This document shows, piece after piece, positions 23,702 through 35,180 of a DNA stretch of 64,000 bases. The translations under genes were made by a program, and so were the position numbers. The notes under the pieces were generated by a model that made no database searches, was not told where the DNA came from, and saw nothing but the letters and a program-made list of their open reading frames with translations. The stretch spans positions 12,754,517 through 12,818,516 of the forward strand of contig OX442318.1 in NCBI GenBank assembly GCA_949358305.1, read 5' to 3'. Each line of letters begins with the position of its first letter. The first letter of the stretch is position 1. The stretch comes from Strigamia acuminata (taxonomy: Eukaryota; Arthropoda; Chilopoda; Geophilomorpha; Linotaeniidae).

Positions 23702-24027
23702 GTCGCTAATTAAGCGACAAGAAATAAATATCTCACAACAACAAATCGGTTGTTGCAAGAAACGGGCTCTCGTGATAACAATGTGGTTATCACAAGAATG
23801 ATCTCGTAATAGTGGGTTCACTATTACAAGAAATGAGTCCTAAACTTGGCAAAATTGGCCACAAAATCTAACAGCAGTTTTCAGGGTTTTTCTGGTGTAA
23901 ATTTCATGGTTCTGGTTTCAACAAGGTTTCAAATAAGACTGAAGTGTTTCTGCTAAATTTCCTTATTAGCAGGAAACACTTCCTGTATTGTTCTGCTTGT
24001 GGGTGGGTTGCCTTGGCAACCTCCCAC
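23702..24027. repeat. Array of consecutive short hairpins with different stems
   Basis: Four hairpins are spaced 33-37 bp apart: GTCGCT/AGCGAC (23702-23718), CAACAAC/GTTGTTG (23736-23755), GTGATAAC/GTTATCAC (23772-23793) and GTAATAGT/ACTATTAC (23806-23827). Each is preceded by CTC (CTCA in the second) and followed by AAGAA or CAAGAA; loops are 5, 6, 6 and 6 nt. Two larger ones follow: 23941-23982 (16-bp stem with one bulge) and 23999-24027 (inner stem GGTTGCC/GGCAACC). No coding explanation was found. Confidence 0.75.
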
Positions 24028-24322
24028 TCAGCTGTTTTCTGCAGACAGGCAGAGTTCTAAAAATAACTATTAATTAGCTTTTAATTGCTCAATTACACTG
24101 CTGTTATTCTGTGGCACAAAATAATAACAAAACTGCCAATTTTGACAACTTTCAGACTCAAAATAAATGCAACTTGGTTTTAATGCAAATGAATATATTT
24201 TATTCGGTTTTCGTACAAAATTGTAATATTGAACTCAAATTAACTTATTTCGAGATAAAATGTGAAAAACAATAAAATAAAGCAAACTTTTGCTAAATGC
24301 ACTAAATAAATAAAATTCGGAA

Positions 24323-24602
24323 TTATTTATTTCCTTTTGCTTGAAATTGACTTGTTCTCAAAGCAATAAAATAAAACATAATTTCTCGGTGGCATCCGGG
24401 CCACCGCAGTTTAATGGGTGGTGGAGTTTTTGGTTTGCGCCCTGGCTCGGTCGATCCAAGCGAGTTGACTGGGCGAGTGAAACTACTTGTTAGAACTACA
24501 CCAGCTGCGGTCAAGCCAGGCGTCGCGGTGCCTACGAAGATTAATTCAGCCTCATAGAGAAAGGAAACCGCCAGAAAGACTCAATTTGTAGGGGGGAGGA
24601 AT
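24323..24602 (+). mobile_element. Possible Gypsy 3' terminus with polypurine tract
   Basis: A plus-strand frame ending R-K-P-P-E-R-L-N-L-stop looks like the C-terminus of many Gypsy Pol proteins. Immediately after it comes a polypurine tract (AGGGGGGAGGA, 24590-24600) and then TGCTACG, as expected at an LTR start. No integrase core was found upstream, so this is a small remnant if the reading is right. Confidence 0.3.
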
Positions 24603-27200
24603 GCTACGTCCGCCATTAATACATATTTGACTTTCTTACAATATTTTGATACTTATGAATTGTTTCAATGTGAGTGTTCGGACGGACGCCACGTGGTCTG
24701 GGGATGACCGCGAGGCGCTGGACGCAACACACACGATGATTTTTAGATCAAAAATTTCACATGTCGTCTCAAGCATTGCTTGATCCAACGGTTTATTATT
24801 ACCTTCATCCGTCATTTCTTCTTCGATTGTTGATTCAGATGATAAATTGTTGAAATCGTCGTCGGAATCCTCGTTTGTTGCAGAAGTTTTAATTGCCGGT
24901 GACTCCACCGTTTTCTTGCCTGATCTCGTGTATGGCATTGACCAAAATGTGCCAGAGAGCAGGTCCGCAGAAAACAAAATGGATGCAAAGGATTAGTTTG
25001 CGACCAATTACGGATCAGCGACGTTGTGAAATTTAGCCATTCATGGGAGAGAGATTAGTGATGTCACTCCCCCCCATTATCCCCATAAATCACGTGATTG
25101 GGTCGGAAATTCCAGAAGTTATTTCCCAGAGTTCCAAAAAACTTTTAATTTCTCGAAATTCTAGAATTTCTGGATAAATCTTAAATTTCCACATGGTTTT
25201 CCCATTGTTTCCAGGTCGCCATCTTTAATTTTTGTAAAAAATAAAAACTTTGACCACAAAAATGATTTGATTATTTCTGTTTTTTCAGAAAAACCAACAT
25301 TTTGAAAACAACAGAAGGTTATTGTTTGGTACTAGAAGCCATAGAACCAGATCATAAATGGTCTGATTCCAAAAAAACATGACTTTTTGTACTTTTTAAA
25401 AGCACTCAAATCATGTCCCAAGAGCTTCGACATTACCAAAAGAATGGTTTTTACCATTGTTAAAACAATGGTAAAGTGACAGCAAAAGCGTTAATTAATC
25501 CCACAACTTTATTGTTTTGCAACAAAGAAGTAGAATACACAAAATAATCCCACAACTTTATTTTTTTGCAACAAAGAAGTAGAATTTATAATTTAAAAGA
25601 AGAAAGACAAGAAAAAATTTTTAGCAGAAGTCTGCAGAAATAAACAGGGATATTACTAGTTCTCTCCTTCTGCCCCAAGAAAATAGCAATTGCGCCCGCT
25701 CGCCTACGCTGAGGCCTTCACCTCAGTCTGCACGAGGCTGCCTTCTCAACAGAAACGTGCCTACACTGGAATGTCTGCTCATCCCAATGAAGTGGTTGTT
25801 TGTTTGAGACAATCAGGTACATCTTAAAAGTAAGAGGCAAACGCACCCGTCGTCCCTAGTCTCCCTGGGTCCCATCTTTCAGCTGCCATCTCGAAGCCAT
25901 ATCACCCTCCATTTGGTGCTGTATACCGCCCGGCATATAAGATACATGTAACTACTGTCGGATGTGGAGTCCCAAAGAAACCATGAAAATAATAGATAGA
26001 GAAGAAAAAATTGAAGAGAAAGAAAAATGAAAAAAGTGTAAATAAAAATATAAAAATCCCAAATTGCAGAGATTGCTTTAAAACTGTGGTTTGAGCACAG
26101 TCTCTACACAACCAGTAACAACTCGAAAAGTTCAAAAAAGGTGAATAAAATATTGAAAATAAAGTTACAGGCTAGATTCCCAGTCTTTTTTCAAAGCTGG
26201 TAGCTACCTGAATATACAGATATCGTTCCTACGCCCTAACGAGCTCTCTGTATCATTTGGGCACTTCACCATTGGTATCTCCGTACCTCCGGCAGCCCGC
26301 CCTGCTGTCCAAGTCCCAGTCTCCACAATTCTTGGGTTGTATATATCAACTTGCAAAAGCTTCTGACCAGTACTTGGGACAAGGTAGGAGTTATACGAAA
26401 TGAACCCGAATGAGCGCCTTGAGCAGCAGCAGGGCAATTCAGAGCTAATGAATTGCCACAGCAACCTCCAAGCCACTTTTCCCATGCTTGCCAGCACTTC
26501 GCTGCTACCCGGATCCCATTTATTGACAACCGCTCAGTGCATCCTGAACGTTTCATGCCATGCAACTTCCCCGTAATAGCAACCTGGATACCGGGTAATA
26601 CCCCGGTCTTCAAAAGGTCTTTGTGCTCAAAGCTCAGTCCATTCTCGTCTCCTCGCCCGGCCCATAATGGAACCATTGGCTGCAGTGTGGCAATTGGATT
26701 ATGCCCGCATTGGTTTTAGCGTAACCGCCTATCCCCTGTGGGTTTTGGCTTGTTGGTGGCCACCAACGCGCCTCCTCCTCTAATCAGGTTCAAAACTCCG
26801 CAGTTATAGTGCCATTACTTTACATGGGCTTCGCACCAAGAAAATAAAAATAAAAGCAAGGTTCAGAATCATATTCCCCTCCCAACCACTCAGTTGTTTA
26901 GGCTGAGCTAGAGAGAAATAGGAGACTTTTGGAAAGTATGGCTAGAGTAAGTCCCTGCTTGCCATTACCCAGGCAAGCTGGACATGCAGTGAAGTGACAG
27001 ACTGTGTGGGCAGCCGGTCACATCAATAATGTATACACTTTTCACCATTGTAAGTTGCCAGGCGAAACCCTGGCAACCTCCTCCTTTTGTTACACAATAA
27101 ACAGTCAGTCGACTCATTAAATTGATCAAGTAAAGTCAGTTTTATTTAAACTTCACATTTATGAATACAACCCTGAAGAGGGTTTACTTTGGAACATATT
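24603..27200. other. No gene recognised; hairpins and palindromes
   Basis: Features seen: a 16-bp palindrome (GAAATTCTAGAATTTC, 25155-25170), a 12-bp hairpin (TTTACCATTGTT arms, 25450-25475), a 14-bp palindrome (TTGGTGGCCACCAA, near 26752) and a 9-bp hairpin (GTTGCCAGG/CCTGGCAAC, 27054-27077). A GC-richer stretch at 26200-26750 has open frames on the minus strand without recognisable domains. Confidence 0.45.
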
Positions 27201-27253
27201 GTCATGCGCCCGAATGACGAGCGATCCGTAGCGCGCAATTAGAGTTATAATTC

Positions 27254-27690
27254 GGTAAATATTGCTTAATTTCGGCCACAGATGGCGTGGACAATTGGAA
27301 ACCGTCATCGCCATGTGATTGGACCGATTCGTGAATGGGGGTTATAGCAGATTTGCTATAAAACCGCCCGCTTTCAGACAGAGCTCTCTTCTCTCTCCAG
27401 ACTTCTACAGGTAACTATAAAACTACACCCGCCCTTTTCTAGAAAGTCTGATGTCGCCTCAATACAGAGCGCGGCTGACTGACTATAAACCAAACTATTT
27501 GCATCGATTTGAGTTATCACACAGTTGTTTCATAAAACAGTTTATAAAGGTTGTTCAACTTAATAAGTGTAAAATAATAGTCCATCCAATTAATTATGCG
27601 GAATTGTATTTCAATTAGTGTAATCAAATTTATTAAGGATCGAGCAAACTTCGTTTGTCCGGTCAAATAAAACAAGCTTGAGTTTAACAT
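27254..27690 (+). promoter_or_regulatory. LTR-like / promoter-like repeat, copy B
   Basis: This is the second copy of the 14572-14985 repeat. It has a CCACAGATGGCG motif at about 27276, TATAAAA at 27357-27363, the shared AGTCTGATGTCGCCTCAATA block near 27447 and AATAAA near 27666. It precedes membrane-family copy B (ATG 27928). Confidence 0.45.
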
Positions 27691-27927
27691 ATGAAGTCGA
27701 ATTGGAACTTCACACTTTCGTGATGAACTCGAAAACCGTGATCAAAGCACAGGTTCCACAACGAGCTACCGCTATACCAGCGACGGAACAGCCGTGATCG
27801 CATAAATAATAATTTATACATTAAATCACTTTAAAACAATCCAAATTCAAAATTGCCGCTAAGATGTGAAAGCGCCATCTATTGGCAAAAATAAACGTCA
27901 CCTACATCCATTAGATTCATTACATAC

Positions 27928-28990
27928 ATGGAAAATAAGAGCCCTAATTTCATCAATTTAGGCATTTCCGATCAACTTGGAACAATTATAGTAATTTGTG
28001 GTTTCATCTACGGGTTGTTTCGCTTTCTGCCAATTGTAAGGTAAAAATACAAAAATGTATTTTAAAATTGAAAAAAATTGTTATGTTATTGTAAATTATA
28101 TACTAGTTTTTTTGACGTGTACGGAGCTAAGAAATTTTCAGCTGATGATAATACCCAAATATTGATCACCAACTACAATTGTCGAGAAACCCTTTCCATT
28201 TTGCAAGAAAGAGACTGGGCAGATTTACAACATTTTCTTTTTTTCTTTTTGCATATTTTTTTGTTTAAATTTACCGAACGCAGTTTCCAGACACACCGAT
28301 ATTTATATTAAAACTTCAGTGCATTTGCATATGGATGCTGAACCTAAAAGTTAGACATCTTCCCAAACCGATTTACGATTTTTATCGAAATAAACGAATC
28401 CTGTGGATTTCATGTTGTATTTGTATTCCAATGTTGAGCAATATTGAGTAAATATTCCAAGTTGTTTTTATTTTAACTTTTGTTTTTTTTAAAATCATTT
28501 TTGTTAATGTTACTTTAAAGAAGAGGTGCATTTATATCTATCTCTGTCTTTTATAGTTTCACTTTAGATGTGAAGAAAATACTTTTGCTTTATATTTAAA
28601 CAAGTGGTCAGTTTTTTATTATTAACGTTTGGCGTTGGATATACCTCAACGTTATCTTCCTCGATGACTTTCGGGATGCTAACCCAAAAATTACTACAAG
28701 GGCTTCTTTAGAATTTGCCCGCTCCTTCATGAACGGAATAATTGAATACTTAGTAGACAAAATTGATAACGGGTAAAGCAAATTACATCCAATTAAATGT
28801 TTAAAGCCCAAGTGGAAGCCAAACCAAAGCCAAATTGAAGCCGAACGACTCGCCGCGATTCGCCAATTCCGCACGGAATCTATTGTTTTTATCGCAAGTG
28901 TTTTCCTTCTAATTTCCGTTTCCTTTTTTGGAGTATTATTTTTAACTACATTGTTCTTAAAGTCGAGAGAAAATATTATTATTCATCATT
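27928..28990 (+). pseudogene. Unrecognised membrane-protein family, copy B (most complete exon set)
   Basis: Exon 1 is 27928-28040: N-F-I-N-L-G-I-S-D-Q-L-G, then a membrane helix. Exon 2 starts at 28107 (F-F-D-V-Y-G-A-K-K-F-S-A-D). A block like copy D exon 3 starts at about 28285 (after ACGCAG). Then come an exon with E-F-A-R-S-F-M-N-G-I-I-E-Y-L (about 28706-28772, donor GGGTAAAG) and a final exon near 28807-28980 with a second hydrophobic helix (I-V-F-I-A-S-V-F-L-L-I-S). Compared with copy D, the exon 2 donor (CTA/GTAAGC) has been deleted, so normal splicing is doubtful. The assembled gene would be a two-helix membrane protein; exon joins beyond exon 2 are inference. Confidence 0.45.
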
Positions 28991-29079
28991 GTAAGAATTA
29001 TTCCAGGTCGGAATAATTCCTATTCAATTGTTATTATGAGCTTGTAACTCATAATTGAGAAAATACTTTTGGTTTATAT

Positions 29080-29660
29080 TTAACCAAGTGTTATCCTAAT
29101 TTATAATGATGATTTAAAACATTTGCTGAGATATAAATAGAGTAGTACTATGGCGGCTTAGGTGTTATTACTTATGTAATATACTAGTACTGTACTGAAC
29201 TACATCCCCACTCGACCTTGGGCGAATGTGATGCCAACTCGGATTGCACACAAAACCCAAAACCGACTACAGTTAGGAGTAGAAAACAATTATAGAACAT
29301 TTTGTGCCGAATTTTTAGTTTTTTTTAGTTTTATCCTTCGCTTTGGTTACAACATTTTGCTCATTAACTGTTGGAGCAGATATTTGTGGGCGCCGTTCAA
29401 ACTCCAGTACGGAATGTTGCACGGACTGTTGTAAAACAACTACTGATCAACTTATTCGTTATTGCGTAAGCGAGACATCTTAATAGTTAAATTATTAACT
29501 ACACACCTTCCTCCCTCAAAATAACATGAAAACAGGAAAGAGATAAAAAAAAAAGTGGATAGCTTTTCTGTCAAAAATGCTTTTCATTTACAGGTTTACT
29601 TTGGAGAAAGTAGAGCAGGAGTTACTACAGGAAGGAGGTTGCCTAAGTCAACAAATTAAA
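29080..29660. repeat. ~560-bp repeat unit, copy 1
   Basis: It shares long identical words (for example CTCGACCTTGGGCGAATGTG and CCTCAAAATAACATGAAAAC) with 30085-30650 and 36030-36600, and its end with 32490-32660. No preserved coding frame was found. Confidence 0.75.
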
Positions 29661-29884
29661 TACATTTTGGCACCAATTATGGTTAGATGTTGGGTATACA
29701 AAATGCCATTGACTGTTTACCAATTTACAGTCGGAATGGGATGCTCGCTTTTGGAATTGACTTACATTATTTGTTACAAAAAAATATGTCATCAGTGATT
29801 GTCAAAATTAAGAATTCTTACTGAAATAAAAGATCCTGTCGACTGCGCTAATATTGTATTCCAACCTAACGTGAATGAACACAC

Positions 29885-32340
29885 ATTTTGCAAAACTGCA
29901 TTATTCCATTTACAAATTGAAAGAAGCAGCCAATTTTTTTGTTTTAACGTTTGCTTTGAGTATTTCATTTTCATCACTTGGTCATTGTTATTATTTTATG
30001 TATAAGCCTTTGGTATGAGCAAAAGGGAACGAGTTTAGAACTTTCAGTTGAGAAAACACTTTTTGGTTTATATTTAAACAAGTGTCATCCTAATTTATAA
30101 TAATGATTTAAAACCTTTGTTGAGATATAAATAGAGTAGTACCACGGCGGCTTAGGTGTTATTACTTGAAATATACTAGTACTGTACGTACATCCCCACT
30201 CGACCTTGGGCGAATGTGATGCCCAACTCGGATGGTACACAAAACCCAAAACCGGCTACAGTTAGGAGTAGAAAACAGCGGTTATTACTTGAATTGCAGG
30301 ATATTTTGTGCCAAGTTTTTAGTTTTTGTAGTTTTATCCTTTGCTTTGGTTACAACATTTTGTTCATTAACTGTTGGATCAGATATTTGTGGGCGCCGTT
30401 CAACAATTACTGATCAAGTTATTACTAGTTATTGCGTAAGCGAGGCATCTTACTAGTTAAATTATTGACTACACACCTTCCTCCCTCAAAATAACATGAA
30501 AACAGGAAAGGGAGATAAAAAATAAGTGGACAGCTTTTCTGTCAAAAATGCTTTTCATTTACAGGTTTACTTTGGAGAAAGTAGAGCAGGAGTTATTACA
30601 GGAAGGAGGTTGCATAAGTCAACAAATTAAATACATTTTGACACAAATTGTTTGAGCCTTTTATGTTTTCAGTCAAACAAATGGATACGATGTAAAAACC
30701 ATCCTATCTTCTTCGGGAAAATCATTTCAGTTGGAATGTCAGCCCATGTGGGAATATAAAGCATGAAAGAGTTTAAGAACTGCACCACAATTTCTGCCCA
30801 AGAAACAGATAAAGAAATAGAAATAGAAGAAATAGAAGAAATAGAAATTTATAGACAGAAATTAGAGAATCAAACACGAAAAATTGATAGTGTGTCAGTA
30901 CACCTGCTAAGGTCATCTGCGAATGCATTTTTTTCCATCTGAAAATAGATTTTTTTGCTTGAAAATGTCATTTTTGAAGTTGATGACCATCCTCTGAGCC
31001 AGTGATCACTTTGAAAATAAAAACCAGGTTTCAGAAATCAAATCCCAAACTAAACTCTTAACTGAACTGGATCAAAGGCAGTCAATGTAGCAGAGGAGAA
31101 AGAAAGGCGTAATTACATAGAATGATGTTAAATTACAAATGATTTTCTTTTTCAAAAAAATAAAAAAAAGTGGATGGATGGATGGATTTAAAGACCACGC
31201 AATTCAGTTGAAGAGCAGCAATTTCACATTTGAACCAAGAGTCAATAAAACATGTCTAGCACATTTCTAACCACCTCGTAACTAGATTTTCGAAATTCGG
31301 AATATTCAATAAAAATATGGAAAAAATAAAACTTTCAATTCAGTTGGAAGAGAAAGACACCCGACAAAGCATTTCAATTCGAATCAACATTAGGCCTAAA
31401 AAGGAATGCAAGTATTTGAGACGAAAAGAATTCAAGAATTATTAAATAAAATCAAACCAACGACTCTATATTCAATCCTAATCCATTTCCTTGGTTCCAC
31501 AAGTATAAAATTCTTCAGAAATAAGCAGACAAGAATCCCGAAAGGATGAAGATACAACGATACAAACGATACGCGAAACGAAATGGAAGCCAGAACTACG
31601 CGACTGTTGCTATGCGACCGAAAAACATCACTAGAAGTTGCATCATGCTCCTCATATAGTTAGTAACAGTTTTTCCCACCAGGCAGCACTAGAAATTAAT
31701 GTGAGGAAATTTTGAATTCTCATATACGTCAAAGTTATGGCTTTTAGACGAACTGTATCAAAGTTTGTTATCAAATCCAAGATACATCATTTTCGTTTAT
31801 ACTTGGTACCATTTTGAATAAGTTTAGGACACGAAATATCGAAAGAAATGCGGTTTTTATTCACGAACAGGTGTTTACAATGCAAGCGGAATGAACAAAT
31901 CGCTCAAAACCAACAACACCTTGTACTAATAGAATTTAGTTTTCCAAATTAGCACCTTGCGTCGGCAGTTAAAATATCGAAACAATTAAGCAACTTTCAA
32001 TTCAGTCTGCAACCAAGATTAGGCCTAAAATGGAATCCAAACAAGAAATATTAACAAAAGTCATTGATTATTCCTTGTTATCCTCGTTAAATACGAATGA
32101 AAAAGGAATGATTTAAGCACGGTTAGAGTGTTTCAAATAAGAAGGAAAGTAAAAAAGTGGCAAACCATTGACCAAAAACTGACAGAAAATCGACTGCCAT
32201 TGGCTCAAAGCCATTTGCCTCAAGTTGCCACTCGCAAGTTGATGACGCAGCAGCGAAAATAAACGCATTACAGTAAAGGAAAAGAAAGCTAAAAAGATTC
32301 ACCATCGCCACTGCTACCGGCTACCGATCAAGCGATCATG
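29885..32340. repeat. ~2.4-kb duplicated block, copy 1 (partner at 35852-38268)
   Basis: The two blocks align almost throughout, starting TTTTGCAAAACTGCATTATT and ending CTACCGGCTACCGATC, with small indels. They include the ~560-bp unit, a GGATGGATGGAT microsatellite and the AGGCCTAAAA dispersed repeat. No intact gene was recognised. Confidence 0.8.
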
Positions 32341-32752
32341 GCCATGTCGTCAACAATTATTTTGTATAAGGTCAATCGATCATAATTCCCAGGGGATTTT
32401 CTGGAAATTTTGTTAAAAGGTCATAGAATTATGCTGTTGTTAAATAACAAAAACTACTCGTAACAATTCATAAATTGAGAACAACTCCACACCCCCCTCC
32501 CTCAAAATAACATGAAAACAGGAAAGGGAGAAAAAGTAAAAGTGTTTAGCTTTTCTGTCAAAAATGCTGTCTGTCTTTTTATTGACTGATGGAGAACAAC
32601 AGGTTTACTTTGGAGAAAGTAGAGCGAGAGTTACTACAGAAAGGAGGTTGCCCAAGTCAATAAATGAAATATATTTTGGCAACAAATTCCATTGCAGCAC
32701 CTCTGATATGTCACAATGTCATTCGCCTACATCAATTAGATTCATTACATTT

Positions 32753-32941
32753 ATGGAAAACAATCCTCCCAATTTCCTAAATTTCGGCATATCCGATCAC
32801 CTCGGGACAATTATAGTTATTTGTGGTTTTATCTACAATAGACGAAGCAGGAGAGGGAGAGAAAGAGCGCAAGTTTTCCTTGTAATTTCCTTATTCGTAA
32901 TCATTGTTTATTTTGTATTTAAGTTATTTTGTATTTATTAA
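32753..32941 (+). CDS. Unrecognised membrane-protein family, copy C: 62-aa two-helix fusion
   Basis: The ATG at 32753 starts the family exon 1 sequence (N-F-L-N-F-G-I-S-D-H-L-G then T-I-I-V-I-C-G-F-I-Y). Instead of the splice donor it runs directly into a basic loop (R-R-S-R-R-G-R-E-R) and a second hydrophobic segment (V-F-L-V-I-S-L-F-V-I-I-V-Y) before a TAA. DNA after it (CTACATTG...AAAGTC) resembles copy B's last exon, so first and last helices have been joined by deletion. The frame is intact, but whether it is expressed is unknown. Confidence 0.4.
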   Translation: MENNPPNFLNFGISDHLGTIIVICGFIYNRRSRRGRERAQVFLVISLFVIIVYFVFKLFCIY

Positions 32942-33034
32942 CTACATTGTTTTTAAAGTCAAGAGAAACTCGCCCCATTGTAAAATATTATTCATCATCA
33001 TTGTAAGAATTATAGCAGGTCCACTCAGATCCAC

Positions 33035-33600
33035 TCAGATCGTGGATTTTGTTCAAAAGTGCAGTTTATGTGCGCAAAACAGATCCCTCCCGCCGCATGC
33101 ACCCCCGGTTTCTTGGCCGCATGCGGAGGAACCATCGGTCAGGGTGCATATTGACTTTGCGGGCCCCATATAGAATTTCATAGTCTTGGTTTTAGTTGAC
33201 GCGCATTCGGAGTGGATCGAGGCGCGAGCCTTGCGGAAAGCTACATCAGCTACCACCATCCTCGCCTAAACGTACATCTTTAGTACCTTTGGCATACCTC
33301 ACCTACTGGTGAGTGACAATGGGGCACAATTTACGTTGGCTGAATTCGCCGAATTCACTTCAAGGAACGGCATAGAACACATGTTCTCTCCTCCTTGGCA
33401 TGCGCAGAGCAACGGCTTGGGTGAAGGAAAGGTTGATGAAGTTTACGAAGGGCGACTTGGAGATGAGATTGCTTAGGTTAATGTTGTTCCAGCATACGGC
33501 ATTTAAGGGGCGCGATAATGAATCGCCAGCTATGAGTTTTCTTGGGAGGCAGTTATTCACCTATTTGGATTTAGTTAGACCCCGAATGCCAGTAATTGGT
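33035..33600 (+). pseudogene. Gypsy integrase fragment, degenerate
   Basis: The HHCC end (C-S-L-C-A-Q-N), the first catalytic block V-H-I-D-F-A-G-P, then V-S-D-N-G-A-Q-F and a G-I-E-H-M-F-S-P-P-W-H block are readable, but stops and frame changes interrupt them (a stop after G-P-I at 33171-33173). The last part has lost the usual N-G-x-x-E glutamate context. It is an old fragment unrelated to the two better-preserved Gypsy elements. Confidence 0.7.
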
Positions 33601-33648
33601 AATTTAAAGTGTTATTAAATTTAAGATTCAGATTGATTTGAGAAACTT

Positions 33649-34677
33649 ACAAGGGGAGAGCACCAATAAGCTATCACAGATTGTTGTAATATTAAACAAG
33701 AAGGATTGTTATATCATGCTGAATGACACCCTAAAATAATTTCATTCCATAAACAGCCAACAATGCAAACAATGAGCTGAAAGTTGGCACTATTTTGTCT
33801 GTGTATACATCAAATCTGAGCAATCAGGCCTAGTGTATGAATACTGTAAACAACAGTTGCTAGGTAAAAAATAGTTCCAAGATCCAAGTTCAATTTTATC
33901 ATTTGAGATTCAATGATGTCATTTCCTCTTTTGATATCACATGACATATGACATCAGAACTTTGTTCAACAACATGACTGTCTTCATGAAGACAATAATA
34001 GTTTGTAGTGGTGGTCCAGTGGTTCAGGTAATGGACTAGGAATCTTTCCACACAGGTTCAAATCCTGCTGTCTGTGAAAATTTTTTACTTTAATTTTTTA
34101 ATTTTTTTTAGCAGTAATTTTAATGTTTGTAATTTTATGTTTGTTTTTAGAAAACTTTAATTAATTAATTTTAATTTTTTAACAAACATAAAATTACAAA
34201 CATTAAAATTACTGCTAAAAAAAATTAAAAAATTAAAGTAAAAAATTTTCACAGACAGCAGGATTTGAACCTGTGTGGAAAGATTCATAGTCCATTACCT
34301 GAACCACTGGACCACCACTACAAACTATTATTGTCTTCATGAAGACAGTCATGTTGTTGAACAAAGTTCTGATGTCATATGTCATGTGATATCAAAAGAG
34401 GAAATGACATCATTGAATCTCAAATGATAAAATTGAACTTGGATCTTGGAACTATTTTTTACCTAGCAACTGTTGTTTACAGTATTCATACACTAGGCCT
34501 GATTGCTCAGATTTGATGTATACACAGACAAAATAGTGCCAACTTTCAGCTCATTGTTTGCATTGTTGGCTGTTTATGGAATGAAATTATTTTAGGGTCT
34601 CATTCAGCATGATATAACAATCCTTCTTGTTTAATATTACAACAATCTGTGATAGCTTATTGGTGCTCTCCCCTTGT
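33649..34677. mobile_element. ~1.03-kb foldback (near-perfect palindrome) element
   Basis: Left arm (about 33649-34148) and right arm (about 34180-34677) are reverse complements with only a few mismatches, separated by a ~30-bp AT spacer. The ends read CAAGGGGAGAGC... and ...GCTCTCCCCTTG. TTA flanks both sides, a 3-bp target-duplication size typical of PIF/Harbinger-type MITEs. No transposase is present. Each arm carries a tRNA-like core, the two facing each other. Confidence 0.85.
34005..34076 (+). ncRNA. tRNA-Ser-like pol III core in the left arm (second copy, minus strand, at 34250-34321)
   Basis: GTAGTGGTGGTCCAGTGGTT has the form of a tRNA-Ser acceptor strand plus A box. GGACTAGGAATC matches the serine anticodon arm region, and GGTTCAAATCC is a good B box. 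The long variable arm of tRNA-Ser is missing and the acceptor pairing is weak, so it is a tRNA-derived core rather than a working tRNA. The right-arm copy differs at the anticodon position. Confidence 0.6.
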
Positions 34678-35180
34678 TAGTCATTGTTATTATTTAATGT
34701 ATAAGTTTTTTGTATCAGCAAATTCATAATAAATGGAATCCTGGGATGGACAATTGTGGAATCTTTTATTTAAGGAGGGGGGGGAGAGACCACAATTAGA
34801 AAATAATTTGAAGAGGTGTCCATCAAAACAACCAATCATGTTGGTATAATGTCAGGAAAAAAGAGAGAAGCCCAACACAGCAGTTGAGGCCGGAACAAGT
34901 CCTAATGAGAAGGAGAAGACAGCTCGAGATGTGGGGTGATAAAAGCAAGAAAAAGAAGCATTCAATGTGAAGAAATTCGAACCATTGTTTTGTGGAGAAT
35001 AGGTGGAAGTACAGTACAGCGAATTATGTTGAATTAAAAAAAAAATTTTTGATGGATGGATGGATAGATTTAAAGATGTGTCCAGTTGCATTTCAGCATT
35101 TGCTAAGTTCAATCTTAGGATCCATTTGAACAGGAGCAATTTCAAAGTCTAACCAAGAGTCAATAAGACATGTCTAGCAC

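Noticed and set aside
24636-24977. 113-codon minus-strand frame with an acidic, serine-rich part
   Set aside because: It overlaps the expected LTR start after the polypurine tract on the other strand; coding is possible but unsupported.
26266-26676. 136-codon minus-strand open frame in a GC-richer stretch
   Set aside because: No domain recognised and no splice context; GC-rich DNA gives long frames by chance. Listed only as part of the gene-free region.
34005-34076. Functional tRNA-Ser gene
   Set aside because: The serine variable arm is missing and acceptor pairing is poor; it is mirrored in the palindrome, so it is a tRNA-derived repeat core.
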